Source of the DNA: Agarophyton chilense
Lineage: Eukaryota; Rhodophyta; Florideophyceae; Gracilariales; Gracilariaceae
Length of the DNA: 64,000 bases
Assembly: GCA_030374765.1 (NCBI GenBank)
Contig: JARGXX010000001.1
Location: 1,860,001-1,924,000 of the forward strand
Reading direction: 5' to 3'
The notes beneath the pieces were generated by a model. It was not told the DNA's origin. It ran no database searches and saw only the letters and a list, made by a program, of their open reading frames with translations. This document shows positions 1-12,579 of the stretch, piece after piece. Both the position numbers and the translations under genes were made by a program. The stretch's first letter is position 1, and each line of letters opens with the position of its first letter.

Positions 1-120
1 ACGAATACTCGAATAAGGAGAATGAGCGTACGGAAAACTCGAATAAGGAGAATGAGCGTACGGAAAACTCGAATAAGGAGAATGAGCGTACGGAAAACTC
101 GAATAAGGAGAATGAGCGTC
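1..120. repeat. 30-bp tandem repeat, four copies
   Basis: Unit ACTCGAATAAGGAGAATGAG plus CGTACGGAAA is repeated in tandem with almost no differences. Only the first copy (ACGAATACT) and the last (ending CGTC) vary. The unit is a multiple of three, so the repeat is translated in frame in the gene above. Near-perfect copies point to recent expansion. Confidence 0.9.
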
Positions 121-581
121 TCGAGAACGTCCCTCCTCCAAAACTTGGGCTCCGGCGAGATGGCGCACTACCGGGGCCCTCATCAGAAGGCGGTGCTCAC
201 ATCACCCCAAGCCTGAGTGCGCCTCTAATTCCAACTCTATCGGAAGCTCTAGGAAGCATTCCACGACTACAGATCCCCGCTACACCGAATGGTCAACCCT
301 GGGCTTTAAGTTCTTTGTCGAATGACGGAGGCAACTCTGTGTCGCTCACCCCATTCTTTAATCTAGACAGCACATCTGCTAGAGGAAGAGCACGGAATCC
401 TTTTGCCCCTTCCCCGGGAAGCGGGGTAGTCCCACTCACTCCGAGGTTCTTCGGTCTTGAGCAGTCGAGTACCAGGTCTTTGTTTCGAAATACCGATACA
501 ACTCCTTTCGCCCCGGGTATGAGTGATGGAGAACAAGGAGGAAGTGGAGAACAACAGCCCGGGGATGGTAAACCGGAATAG
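3..581 (+). CDS. C-terminal part of an unknown repeat-bearing protein
   Basis: The reading frame is open from the first bases of the window to the TAG at 579-581, so this is the 3' end of a gene that starts outside. The first 40 or so residues are four copies of a 10-residue Asn/Glu/Lys/Arg repeat (core ENSNKENERT) encoded by the 30-bp tandem repeat. The remainder is rich in Pro, Ser, Gly and Phe, with two related segments (LTPFFNLDSTS and LTPRFFGLEQSST) and two NPFAPSPG-like blocks. That suggests a disordered tail with short linear motifs. I do not recognise a family. The repeat also reads open in another frame (MSVRKTRIRR units), but that frame closes at 216, whereas this one continues for 190 codons. 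Confidence 0.6.
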   Translation, partial: EYSNKENERTENSNKENERTENSNKENERTENSNKENERLENVPPPKLGLRRDGALPGPSSEGGAHITPSLSAPLIPTLSEALGSIPRLQIPATPNGQPWALSSLSNDGGNSVSLTPFFNLDSTSARGRARNPFAPSPGSGVVPLTPRFFGLEQSSTRSLFRNTDTTPFAPGMSDGEQGGSGEQQPGDGKPE

Positions 582-2345
582 AGGATAAGATGTTCTTACA
601 GGGTTGGTCTCCTTGACGGAAAGTGATCATTTTCCGGTCAACTTGAGGTGGGCTTTTCGATCTGAAAGTTGCGACCTGTCACCCTGTATTCAATCTAGCA
701 TGGACACTGATCGCTGAGATAAAGATGCCAATCGATGCGCAAGAAACTTTGGCTTTGAATATAAGGGCGACTTGAGGGGCCCCTGGTGGGTTCTTCATCT
801 CACGTTCTACTTTCGTTCGTTCTGTGCTCGTGGTACATACCTGAAAAAAAAGCTTTCTAAGTCGCTTAAGCGGGAAGACGTTGTGAACCGTTTGCATTGG
901 TGAGGCCAAGCTGTTCTGAATCCAGAATGAGTACTGGCGTCGGAACTGGGTCGGAAACCCTTGCGAGATCCTTCAAGAGATCCCTTGAGATATTCCTTGA
1001 AAAAAAAACTCAGCGCGTCCCTTTGGTACATGCGTCCCGACGACCGTGCTCTGCGATCTCCATTGCAGTGTCTCAGGCATTGACACGGAATCGAAATGGA
1101 TGTTGCGTCTGCATCTGCCGTAGATAGCTAGCCTCCCTTGCAAGGATGAAGGGTTCATTTAAGTTTCCCGTAGAGCTTCAGGAGCCTGAATACTCCAATC
1201 ATACCATCTACAAATATCGGAGGTTGTCATGTGATGCTATTCCACTGACTTCCAGGTTGGAACATAGAGTGGCTTTGCTTCTTCGATCAATGATCTATTT
1301 ATATGCAGTCGCTGCGGTGAATTGCACGAACATAGATACCTTGAAACAGAAAGTGGTGCGGAACGGCCCGAAGAAGATTGGCTTTTGTGGTCCTGGTGCA
1401 CATACACTCGCAAATCGCCACATTTCTTCCCTGTGGGTGTGATGAGAATTCTATCCAAGAAACATAAAGTGGCACACATTGTTAATGGGCCCCACATCAG
1501 TAGGGTCCCCTGGTGGGATCCTAATGTATCCCGATTCCGGTATTGTTGTAGGAGAATTAAACAATGAAAATATGCAATTCTCGTCTGACAACGCAACCTG
1601 TCAGCAGTGCAATATTCGCGAAGCCCTGCAAACGGGCAGCTGCAATGAAGTGAATTACCCTCAGCAACGGGTGCAAACGAAAGGAAGAGCCGAGCAATGA
1701 TAGAACGGTGAGCAACAACCGAGACGAGTAAAGAACGTAGAGGGGGGGGCAGACCCCGAAGCACAGGAACGTTTTTTCCTGATTGACTTTGTTCCATCCC
1801 TCGAGCGCATTATTGAACCGCCTTACGATCCGTGAGTAACACATTCGGTCATCTCACAACTGTCGCGATTCCCGAGGGATAAAGTATTTTGTATACGTGA
1901 TAATCGAAGCACAATCGTTCTGACTTAGGAGGCCTAAATGCATGATTGTTAAACGCTGTACGTCCACAAAGCCAACTCGATGAGCTGTTCAGCCGCCCGT
2001 TGCATCGCTCTTCCTTTGTAAGCCGCATCGAAAACGGCTGTTCTTGGCCCTTTCTTGGACTGTAGAGCGATAACGGCAATTGTAAATCAGTGCTAACAAA
2101 ATCAAGGCCACACCACCGTAAGGACGACAGTGCCATTTTGTCAGTTGAAGTGGCTACCTTCAATGGGGTGTCGTCCAATTGTCGAATATCATTGGATACC
2201 GTGATGTTCATCGGAAATTTTGAGCTTCAGTCTAACGTCGTGGAACGGTACACTCAGTTTGATTCAATATTCATAACTCGTACAAGCGGAACAGGACTCC
2301 GTGCCACTCCTATCATTACTGCATCTCTCCCAAGTCCGCAAAACT
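582..2345. other. No supportable gene
   Basis: Only short open frames on both strands, with no recognisable motif. The longest (minus strand, 1,237-1,797) has an amino-acid mix typical of chance frames. There are short A- and G-homopolymer runs but no clear repeat. It probably holds the 3' flank of the first gene and decayed sequence upstream of the sulfotransferase relic. Confidence 0.5.
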
Positions 2346-3540
2346 ATGACGCGAGTTATCAGTACGTTTCGACATCATAGTCTGCGTATATTTCCGCTCA
2401 TTCTTTCTTTGCTTACCATTTATTTGCTATCGACGAATGATTCCTACACGACAAATACGACAGGGACCTCACTTAGGGCACCTGCAGTAGCCTACCACCA
2501 AATCTTATTGCTGAGGAAGGGAACATTGCCCATACAGACCTTCCGAACAGTACCCTGAGCGAGGAAACTTATGTGGCTATGAAGGCAACTCCTGGATCAG
2601 TCTTTCTCAGAAACTCCCGGAATGTGCACGTAACCAAGAAAGAGCGAGGACTTTTCTTTTCGTCTTCATGGGTCATAGTGGTTCCACAGCAGTCATATCT
2701 GGATTAAAATCGCATCCCGAAGTACTTATTGAAGCATCTGAACCCGTAGATCACGGTGAACATGTGTTGAATACAACACTCGCCTTAGAATTCACCCGTA
2801 ATTATTTTGAGAGAGCCACGAAGCTGGGGAGGACATGCGGTTTCAAAATTTGACCAAAGCACATACGACAGAGTCCTGAGGAATGGGCAGATATTGCGCG
2901 AAGGTTCGGTTCCCGTATTGTATGGCAATACAGAAATAATATCCTGAAGCAAGCCGTTGGGGAATACTCGTCGAAGCACCTCAATGATAAAGCATCAGTT
3001 GAAGGACTAAAGAGTACTGAAGAAGTAGAAGAGCGCTGTACCACTGGAGTTGGTTGTAACTTTAAAATTGATAACTTCGATGTGTTTCATGCTACCTTGA
3101 AGGATTGTTTACATTCAGATTTGAAACTTCTATGGATGTCATGTATGGCGGCATATGTTCGACGACTTGCGAAATGGATGTTTTTGTGAATTCACCAGTG
3201 GACATACACGCTACTGCCAAACTCAATATATCGGATGACACTCAATGTAATCAAGAAATAGGCAGCACACAGATGCAGAGCCCAAAGCCGTTTGGTACTG
3301 CTCATGATACAACTTGAGAATTTTTTACGCTCAGAATCTAAAGAGTGCACGGTGCCTTTGATCACCCTCCTCACATCTGCCTCACTGCTTTCGACAGATA
3401 CGAAGTTAAACGGGAATCAGTCAACAGAAGAATACAATGTTACGGTATTAATGAAGAGGCAATACATAGTCGGGTTGAGTGATGGTTGGAAGCGAATCCG
3501 CTCTTCGCAGCTTCATTGAAAAATATTCCACGGAATACAA
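2346..3540 (+). pseudogene. Carbohydrate sulfotransferase-like relic
   Basis: An ATG at 2346 opens a type II membrane anchor (basic start, hydrophobic core IFPLILSLLTIYLL), as in Golgi sulfotransferases. After frame changes near 2,480 and 2,640 comes a segment FLFVFMGHSGSTA at about 2,653-2,691, which fits the PAPS 5'-phosphosulfate loop. Then GFKI is followed by an in-frame TGA at 2,851-2,853, probably a former CGA. Reading through it gives a WQYRNNILKQAVGEY segment that fits the 3'-phosphate-binding motif. Coding similarity fades after about 3,150. Sulfotransferases of this general kind act on cell-wall galactans in red algae; that link is inference. The two frame changes could instead be unrecognised introns, but the TGA inside a conserved stretch argues for a dead gene. 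The 3' end is approximate. Confidence 0.6.
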
Positions 3541-3660
3541 TCGGTAAGAAAATGTGCTCAAGGGAGGAAAGCATCTGTCAAAAAAGCATAAGAGGAATAA
3601 AAATATCATCGATAAGCGCTGCTTTTGTGGGATACACAAGTTCTACATCGCTTCTTCGAA

Positions 3661-3693
3661 GAGAGAGAGAGATATATATATATATATATATAT
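3661..3693. repeat. GA/TA microsatellite
   Basis: A (GA)n run changes directly into a (TA)n run. Simple-sequence DNA between the sulfotransferase relic and TMEM208. Confidence 0.95.
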
Positions 3694-3775
3694 TCAATAT
3701 CGATTTCGATGGGATCTCCTTTTTTCGTGGCATGTATGAGCCCAGTGCATTGAAATGGCCCATTCGTGCGTCAGG

Positions 3776-4282
3776 TTAGCTTTGTCGTTTGGCTTTTCGA
3801 TCCGCTTTTCTTCTGTCCTTCCTGCTCATAGTCGTATACTGATCAAGTTGTTCCTCTTCCTCTTTGTTGTCTTCGGACAAGAGTGAATTCGCAGCGAACA
3901 ACTTGTATGCCGCGAAGGCGGGCACAATTAGAAATATAAGCAACAGCCACCTACTCAAGAGAACCCCAACCTGTACAAGAACACTCAGGTAGATCAGATC
4001 ATGACAATATTCCAATACGCCTGGGTTGGATAAATCAACTCCGGCATCCACTATGTTTCCATGTGAATCGAAAGATGGTTTTGCTGCAGAGCGAAGAAAC
4101 ATGTACGGCAAAACGTAAAGAACTAAAAGAATCGGCCACACGATTTGATAAAAGCGAGGAATAGAGCGCAGAATGACAAAACGTAGGCCATATAAAAAGT
4201 TGGTTATCAATAGCAAAGTACGGATAGTGTTCAGCTTCTTAGAATTTGCCCTGTAAAGCTTTTTGGCAGAGGAATTTGCCAT
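3776..4282 (-). CDS. TMEM208: TMEM208 / SND2-family ER membrane protein
   Basis: A 168-residue protein starting at ATG (4282-4280). It has hydrophobic segments at about residues 20-42, 45-63 and 92-130, a conserved loop of the GNIVDAGVDL type in the middle, and a basic C-terminal tail ending in a KDRRKADRKAKRQ-like stretch. This order and length match TMEM208 (about 173 aa in human) and yeast Snd2. Those ER proteins take part in the SRP-independent (SND) route for inserting tail-anchored and other membrane proteins. The gene is single-exon and diverges from the next plus-strand gene. No oddities seen. Confidence 0.85.
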   Translation of the reverse strand: MANSSAKKLYRANSKKLNTIRTLLLITNFLYGLRFVILRSIPRFYQIVWPILLVLYVLPYMFLRSAAKPSFDSHGNIVDAGVDLSNPGVLEYCHDLIYLSVLVQVGVLLSRWLLLIFLIVPAFAAYKLFAANSLLSEDNKEEEEQLDQYTTMSRKDRRKADRKAKRQS

Positions 4283-4553
4283 TGTTAGAAAGTATGGTAT
4301 AACCTAGAAGTCGAAGATGGTCGTGTGAGTTGGAAGAAAAGGAATGCTCTTCTTCGACCACGACTATTGTACCCTTGTGCGGTGTCTGAACACCGATGCA
4401 AAAGAGGTCAATCGTTTTCACAAGGCAGTAGGACGACGGTATTACACTGTGCGCCTTACAGTTGGCGCAGATGCTCCCCCACAGCTCTCCCTTTATATCG
4501 ACGCAAGTGTTTGCATCAATCCGCTTGCTCTCCGCAAAGATCAATTTCACACC

Positions 4554-5219
4554 ATGAAACCCGTTTCTTGTTTTCTCACTTCAGTTCCGAGGCCCATACA
4601 CGATTTGAATTTGAATAACAACTCGAAAATATTGCAATGCAGGAAGCGTCACCTGCGAGTCGCTGTTAAGCGTAGCCCTTCTATGTGTCGAAAGCAAACT
4701 GACGTCGAAAGAGTCGTTCCAACACAACAAGAGGGCACTGATGAATTGGACACCGAGGAAAATATCATCGAATCAAACTCCCAGAACAACGACCTCCGGA
4801 ACACCGAACTGGCATTTATCCTTACCTCAATCGCCACAGCAGTTGCAGGAGGACCAATAATCGCGGGATGGAGCGCTTTATATTTTCTTGTCGGACGACA
4901 GAACGACGTTCCTCTGTGGCTTTGCTCTCTTGCCTCCCTTGTATGTTCAGCTTTGACGGATGCGTTTATTTGGAACTTTTCTAATATCCATCACAGTACT
5001 GGCTTCATCCCCTATTTGTTGTTTGCATCAGGAACCACTCTATCTGCAGTTTTTGATTTCGACGAGTTTTTTCGGATTGCAATCCCGAGCGGATCACCAA
5101 GTACGGCTCTCAAGCGAAAGGTTGATAGAATGGAAGGCAGACATAAATCTTCGCAAACCATTGACCATCTGGAGACGTGGGATCAGGCCTTGACAAAGAG
5201 GCTAGATGACAAGGAGTGA
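4554..5219 (+). CDS. Small multi-pass membrane protein, probably organelle-targeted
   Basis: I do not recognise the family. I chose the ATG at 4554 (221 aa). The frame is open upstream to an ATG at 4344, but that extension is only 62 bp from the divergent TMEM208 start. From 4554 the first 50 residues are rich in Ser, Arg and Lys, poor in acidic residues and look like a transit peptide. An acidic stretch follows, then three hydrophobic segments (about residues 86-113, 119-142 and 151-170) and a charged tail. It may be a plastid or mitochondrial inner-membrane protein; that is inference. Its 3' end lies 51 bp from the converging formaldehyde dehydrogenase gene. Confidence 0.6.
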   Translation: MKPVSCFLTSVPRPIHDLNLNNNSKILQCRKRHLRVAVKRSPSMCRKQTDVERVVPTQQEGTDELDTEENIIESNSQNNDLRNTELAFILTSIATAVAGGPIIAGWSALYFLVGRQNDVPLWLCSLASLVCSALTDAFIWNFSNIHHSTGFIPYLLFASGTTLSAVFDFDEFFRIAIPSGSPSTALKRKVDRMEGRHKSSQTIDHLETWDQALTKRLDDKE

Positions 5220-5270
5220 GAAGTAGATCGTTTTTCCGCGATTGGAGACAGCCTCTAACACAACTGCGTG

Positions 5271-6988
<1,718 letters not shown>

Positions 6989-7957
6989 ATGTCGAGAAGG
7001 GGTAAATCGAAGGCCAAACGTCGTAACAGTGGGATCCCGAATGAGCCGGACACTTCTGACCTAATTGGAGACACAGATTTATCAAACAAAGATGTGCAAG
7101 TGTATCTAGTGCGGATGCCAACTTTCTTGGCGCAGCAGTTCGAGGACCCGAAGCACGGAGTCATCGGCCGGCTTCGAATTCCCACCGCGCAGCAAAACCA
7201 AAATCCATCGCCGCCCTCGAAGTCTCTAAACAACCCAAACGCACCCCGCATCTTTCTGGATAAGCAACCAGTGCCCACGAAAACCGGTCAAATTGCAGTC
7301 AAAGAGTTCGAGCTAGAAATACAGACTGAGAAACCAAATATTATGATCTTCAGCGCAAGTCGCACCGGGGAAAATCCGGACATGAAGGTCGAAGGCACTG
7401 CAATGTATCAGTGTATAGCAAGACCGAAAATGGATTCAACGTATCGAAAAATGAACAAGGCGCGAACAAAAATCGCGAACACGCACACCAAGCAACTACT
7501 TCGAATGGACGACAAGTCTAGGAAAGCAGCTGAGCGCGAAGCGCTGAGACCGCAAACTATGATGGAAACTGCGAAACAAAGGGAGGAACGAAAACGTCTG
7601 AAGGAGGCATCTCGCCGCCATTTGGATGTTCCTCAAGGTGAGTGGCGTGCTATTCTTGAAAAAAGCATTTTTCACTCGTTTGAAGCCAAACCGCACTATA
7701 CCGCTGAAGAGCTTGCCCGTTCTGTTGAAGAGCCTGTCTCTCGAATTCGTCCAATTATGAATGATGTCTGTGCGTATATAAAATCCGGCCCTTTTTCGGG
7801 TAGATATGAGTTGAAGGATGAACTTAAAACTGAGAAACAACGTCAGCAGAAGCGCCAGATGTTGGAAGACCATAAAATTGCTCAAATGGAACAAATCCGA
7901 AAGAGAAAACGCGAGCAGGAGCAGGAAAGCCAAGCCACGAAAAAGACAAAGTCTTGA
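6989..7957 (+). CDS. GTF2F2: Transcription initiation factor IIF, beta subunit (RAP30)
   Basis: A 322-residue single-exon protein. After a basic N-terminus, residues about 36-60 (VYLVRMPTFLAQQF, then GVIGRLRIP) match the start of the TFIIF-beta dimerisation domain. Residues about 225-300 form the winged helix near the C-terminus (ILEKSIFHSFEAKPHYTAEEL). A Lys/Glu-rich tail ends in a basic patch. With TFIIF-alpha the protein binds RNA polymerase II and helps bring it to promoters. It is somewhat longer than human RAP30 (249 aa) because of insertions in the middle. The N-terminal GKSKAKRR may be a nuclear signal. Confidence 0.88.
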   Translation: MSRRGKSKAKRRNSGIPNEPDTSDLIGDTDLSNKDVQVYLVRMPTFLAQQFEDPKHGVIGRLRIPTAQQNQNPSPPSKSLNNPNAPRIFLDKQPVPTKTGQIAVKEFELEIQTEKPNIMIFSASRTGENPDMKVEGTAMYQCIARPKMDSTYRKMNKARTKIANTHTKQLLRMDDKSRKAAEREALRPQTMMETAKQREERKRLKEASRRHLDVPQGEWRAILEKSIFHSFEAKPHYTAEELARSVEEPVSRIRPIMNDVCAYIKSGPFSGRYELKDELKTEKQRQQKRQMLEDHKIAQMEQIRKRKREQEQESQATKKTKS

Positions 7958-8943
7958 AACTCTATATCTTGTGTAATGCATTTTGCTACCCTATGTGGAC
8001 TACATATTTCTTCTCACAGCGTTTCGAATCATGGTCATCCCTCCTTCACCTCTTTCGTCACGAAGAAGTTCAATATTTAACGCATCGAGGTAACAATGAT
8101 GCTGCAACTGTTTAGCATTCTGTGTTTTTTAACTTCATCATTCCTAACAAGTGTATGTATTCATGTTGAAGATATTAAAATGGTCATACGTGTCTGGACC
8201 ATTTTCGTTGTGGTCGAGTTGCACACCTGGTCTTCTCGCTTCTCGGAACGTGTTCAGTCAATGCCGAAGGTTTTTCACTTTTATGGAAAGGTCTTCACGC
8301 CTGTTTGACTTTCTTCTGTTACCGGGAAAGATGTTAAATGCAACGACTTATCTTGCCTTGCCACGCACAAAAACGTACGTAAAGAAATTGATACTATAGG
8401 CAAGTATTAAGATTTTCTAGATTCAACTTGTTGAACAGCCGAAACTTCCGTTCAAAGCGTGCGACGTGCTAAACTGTAACCAGGGCGGGCACGGCGGTGA
8501 ACAATCAAAGAAACTTTGAAGATTATCCCAAGATGTCAGACCTAGGTTGCGTGTTTTTCTTCTCCTGTCGACGGGGTCGATCCTTTTTTCAGGAAGCTGA
8601 AAAGTTGGTTCAACTTTCGATTACGTTATTTGCACTAAACACGTCGACAGTGCAGCTTCTCAAAGTGCGATTGATAGGAATATCGTTCTTCCCTGCCGTT
8701 CCCGCCTCTCCCGATAAACAGTTCATTTATCCTTTACCCTCACGCGACAGTTATCAAGTTTGACGCCTGTACTCCAAACTTTCACACTCTTAACTTGAGG
8801 AAAGAGTACATACAAACACTCTTTCAAAGAGGAATTTGTCCGACCCAGCAGTTTATATCCGTGACATCCTCCACGAATTCGACCACCGCTGCTCTCTCAC
8901 TTTAGTGCCAAGTCTTTACTGGAAAAGGACGGATCAATAGAAC
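7958..8943. other. No supportable gene
   Basis: Several overlapping short frames, none with motifs. A hydrophobic 70-codon frame at 8,096 lacks any recognisable family. It probably contains the TFIIF-beta 3' UTR and the promoter of the next gene. Confidence 0.5.
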
Positions 8944-10512
8944 ATGATAATCTTCCATAATCTCTTCGGGGCCCTGCTCGTTGTTCTTATTTTTCTGGCA
9001 CCAACAGAGTCTTCTATACAATCTTCAGAAGAGCTTGCCGGCCCTTCCATAGAGCAAGAATTTGAGAGGAGAAACATGAGTCACGAAGAGGACAAGAACG
9101 GAAAGGAAACAATACGCGAACAAACTTCCGATCTTGATGAATCTAACATGGACAATCAGAAAACTCTATCTCATCCTGAAGGACGGAGGCCTGTCTCCAA
9201 GATCAGAAAGAAAGTCGTACATGACGAAAAAAAGAAGAGGGGATCGAAATCAAAAGGCACCAAAGGTTTTGCGACTGAAGTTGGATTGCAAACATACAAT
9301 GATGAAAACGAAGATGACCCCCATGATCGTGAGGATTCATCCCATGAAAACTATGAGTTGGAGGATGAAAAGCATCGCCAAAGTCTCATAGAAAAGATTA
9401 CCAAACTTATTCAGCGTCACCACGATCTGGCTGCTACACGAAAATCTCTTCGTGATTCCAGTATGAAGGAAAGCAAGAGCTATGATGAGGTAATGAGAAG
9501 GCGGAATGCACTCTCCCAGGACTGGGAGAATGTGCATCGGGCTAAACTTCGAGTGGAAAACGACCTTGACTTCTTCAATACTCACATTGAACTACAGGAC
9601 GAAACCTTGATGCAATTGGCATCCCAAACCAAGGACAATGCTTTCCTCATGGACAAGCTAAAGAAGAAGTATGCTCACTTGCTCAAAGACAAAACACAAC
9701 TGGCAGAGTATTTTCGGGAACACGGGCTAGAGCACTGGGTGGAAAACTCTGTCAAAGGAACTGTGAACCCAATTGTGCTCGACGCAATTATGCAGGGTAC
9801 TGGATACGTAGTAGAGCCGATGCTTGATGGCATCGAAAAGCTCGCTTCTATGAACGACGAGGTTGTAACTGCTGTCTCAAAAAGGCTGAAAACCCAAACA
9901 TCTCTCGCAAATTATCCCTTCTACTCGGGGTTTGTATCGTATGCAGTCCTTTTGTGTCCGCTGGTGATTATGGTGAGCATACTCACGAGGGTAAAGAAAG
10001 GAATTTCGCGATTGTCAAGAACTCACTGGATTATCCTAGGGACTTTCTACTTTGTCATGGTAACGGGTGGCTTTCTTGCGGCGACGATGTTCGGTTCAGT
10101 GGACGTTTTACAAACATTCAAGCTCCACAATGTTCACGTATTCAATTCTGTTTTGGTTCTTCATGGTTTGGCTTTTTTAGTCTACGTTCTGCTCCACTTC
10201 TACAACATGATCCAAGTCCCACGACAGGAAGCGGTCTCGCACTTTCTGGTGGTAGCCCTTATCGCAGTTCACTTTTTCATCCGCTCCCAGGAACAGTCTT
10301 TGACCGCTGAAGGCTTGCAAGTGGACGTATGGACGTATTTCGTTTACAGTGCAGTGCTATCCTTCGTTTTGTATGAGACTTTTTTCAAGAAAGGAACCTC
10401 GTCGCGCCATTGTCAGAAAGGAAGCACGGAGGAATCTTTCGCGAAGACTAATTGGGTGTCTGTTTCTTCTTCAAATTTAAGGATTTCTGCTGTGCATGCA
10501 TCTGGAGACTAG
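8944..10512 (+). CDS. ER/secretory coiled-coil multi-pass membrane protein, unknown
   Basis: 522 residues, not recognised. A signal peptide or anchor (1-22) is followed by a very charged, low-complexity lumenal region (about 25-145). A long alpha-helical, coiled-coil-like segment lies at about 145-260 (LIEKITKLIQRHHDLAATRK and onward). Then come a conserved-looking amphipathic stretch (about 265-320) and five hydrophobic segments (about 330-348, 362-383, 398-420, 431-447 and 463-481). The layout suggests a secretory-pathway membrane protein with a large N-terminal coiled-coil domain. No catalytic motif is visible. The gene is single-exon with clear ATG context, and I infer that it is real from its length and consistent architecture. 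Confidence 0.65.
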   Translation: MIIFHNLFGALLVVLIFLAPTESSIQSSEELAGPSIEQEFERRNMSHEEDKNGKETIREQTSDLDESNMDNQKTLSHPEGRRPVSKIRKKVVHDEKKKRGSKSKGTKGFATEVGLQTYNDENEDDPHDREDSSHENYELEDEKHRQSLIEKITKLIQRHHDLAATRKSLRDSSMKESKSYDEVMRRRNALSQDWENVHRAKLRVENDLDFFNTHIELQDETLMQLASQTKDNAFLMDKLKKKYAHLLKDKTQLAEYFREHGLEHWVENSVKGTVNPIVLDAIMQGTGYVVEPMLDGIEKLASMNDEVVTAVSKRLKTQTSLANYPFYSGFVSYAVLLCPLVIMVSILTRVKKGISRLSRTHWIILGTFYFVMVTGGFLAATMFGSVDVLQTFKLHNVHVFNSVLVLHGLAFLVYVLLHFYNMIQVPRQEAVSHFLVVALIAVHFFIRSQEQSLTAEGLQVDVWTYFVYSAVLSFVLYETFFKKGTSSRHCQKGSTEESFAKTNWVSVSSSNLRISAVHASGD

Positions 10513-11228
10513 GTATTCTTACATGACTTGAAGCACGTCGTGCTCGTGTAGTTTGTTCGCTGTTGACCAAATAGAATGTCATTTATCAAACGGGCTCCCA
10601 AAATGAGACCATGTCTAAGTTAAAGACAAGCGTTACGTATCGCATCCGACAGTTTGCCCGGCGCCAGGCCGACGCCGAGAGTTCGATAGCTTTCCAACAA
10701 CTTTCTACCTTGCTACTTCGGTTGTGGAGCCCAATGAAAGTGGTGAAATGTGAGTTGATTCGCGAGAAACGATAATACGCAGTTTTGTTGTATTGAAGCG
10801 AGACGCACCGCGCCTACCCAAAGTCTGCGAACGTGCATGCACTGGAAGGGATGGAGTGTAACCGGGTCGGCCTTGGTGTACTATAGACAATGAGGGGCTG
10901 CATGCAACATGGTTGGATATCGCCAAATAATTATATAGACAACAACAAAAAATGCGGAAGAGCGTCGGTGTAGAGGATCGACCTCATATCACAACAAACG
11001 AACATGAAAAAAGGGAAGTGATGCGAAAGAGCTTATTAGATCAAAGTCGAGGAAAGTGTCTTTACATGAATTCACGAGCGTTAGAAGTATCGTAGCTCCC
11101 CAGATACAATTCGTGTCAGGAAATATGACGCCCAGCAAACAAGAATGAAAGCGAGCAAGAAAAAGAACCAAGAATAACGAGAAGTGTACTAGAACAAAGA
11201 GCACAAAAAGCGGGAAGATGGGGTGCTC
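10513..11228. other. No supportable gene
   Basis: Spacer between a plus-strand gene and the converging TFIIA-gamma gene. The purine-rich stretch at 11,130-11,210 is only compositional bias. No RNA gene recognised. Confidence 0.5.
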
Positions 11229-11546
11229 TCATGGCCGCTTCGAGACGGCCATCATCTCGGTCTTCTGGTCGCTCTTAACATGCTTACCATCAATCTTTAC
11301 ATCAATCTCCTTGAGATAAAAAGTCCAAATATCATCGTGGTTTCGGTAATGCTTGATAGCCCCACGAATAGTAGCTTTGGTCTTCACCTGTGTTCCTAAT
11401 GCGTCCATTATCGCTTTCTCATAATGCTCAAGAACCATGTCGTTGTAATCGGAATCGAACATATCGTTACTTATGAGTTCATCCAGTGTGTCTGTAAGAT
11501 CGCGCCCAAGAGAGGAAAGACGATAATGTTGAAAAGCGCCAGCCAT
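11229..11546 (-). CDS. GTF2A2: Transcription initiation factor IIA, gamma (small) subunit
   Basis: 105 residues, the typical length of the small TFIIA subunit. The N-terminal four-helix part reads FQHYRLSSLGRDLTDTLDEL, matching the LYRxxTLGxxLxxxLDEL pattern of the family. It is followed by the AI..AL helix and the beta-barrel part with the conserved YRNHDDIWTFYLKEI (family pattern YRFCDNVWTF). TFIIA binds TBP on the promoter and stabilises it. Intact and single-exon. It is the second general transcription factor in this island, though I see nothing that links the two functionally. Confidence 0.92.
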   Translation of the reverse strand: MAGAFQHYRLSSLGRDLTDTLDELISNDMFDSDYNDMVLEHYEKAIMDALGTQVKTKATIRGAIKHYRNHDDIWTFYLKEIDVKIDGKHVKSDQKTEMMAVSKRP

Positions 11547-12579
11547 GATGAATACAGCCTGTCTTCTAACGGTGACACTGCGAACAAGAAGACAGAGACG
11601 CTTTCGGCTGGGTTCGTTTCACAAGCAAGTTTGTTTTTAGTTAAAACAAATCGGTGGCCCTTAAGAAGCGAGAATTACGGGTTTGTCGAATCGCTTGGAT
11701 GAAAGGGCGGTAGGGTGAACGGATTTGCACGACGCCGGCTGTTGTAGGTTGGGGTGGAGCGGTGGATTGCTGGGGAAAGGGTGGCCATAGTTGCGCGCGC
11801 GCATCTATTCCAAAAGTGAGAACATATCTGCACACCTACAGTACTGCATGTGCAACCGAAGTACTTAGCCTAATGCACCAGGGGTGACCGGGGGCTCTTC
11901 CACAGCTGCTTTTGATCATTTCTTGCTTTGTTCGATTGCTGTTGTGTTGTGCAAGAAATAAAATATCGTTCGTTTACTTTTTACGCCGGCATTATATGGT
12001 ATTCTGTAGCTGCCGTTCGTTCCGTGCATTTCTTAATTAAAATGAGTTCATAAAACTCATTTCAACCCTTTTGCAGACATTTTATCGTGTTCAAGAGTTA
12101 CCATTCTGCTTTGTGCGCCCCACATACCAGGTTTGTGGGGTGTTCTTATACTTTTGCACCCCACTGTACACCCTGTAAAAGGCTTTATACACAGGCAGGA
12201 CAATACTGTATGCATTCCGCACGCGTCCGGCAACCCGCAACGAGGGACAACGGAATGCATTGGACGGCTACCCGCAGTTCCGTGCTTACGAACGTTCCGG
12301 TCCCCTTCTCTTGACCGCACTGGTCCCGTGGCTCGGATGCACTTTTCTCCTTGAGCTCAACCCCGCAAACTGTCGAAACCTGCTCTTGTTGGCAACTAGA
12401 GAGAAAATTGTGACCCTGCAAGTCCCACTCTGCGCATGGTCGAAGAAGATGAAGACCACTGCTTTTTTGCAAGCCAGTTTTGCATGTTTCTTAGGCGGTG
12501 TCCAGCAGAAAACCTTCCGCCAATCCCAAACTCCCCTGTCCGCTACAATTCGAAGCCAACGTAATTATTTCGATGTCAG
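11547..12579. other. Intergenic, contains a possible transit-peptide exon of the CAAD gene
   Basis: Upstream of the CAAD gene, an ATG at 12,449 opens 44 codons that look like a plastid transit peptide (Phe, Ala, Gln and Ser-rich, no acidic residues until the end). The frame closes at 12,583, just after the CAAD ORF begins in another frame. The first part of the region shows nothing recognisable. Confidence 0.4.

Noticed and set aside
1237-1797. 186-codon minus-strand frame
   Set aside because: No start context, motif or stable composition; rich in Ser, Leu and Arg as in chance frames.
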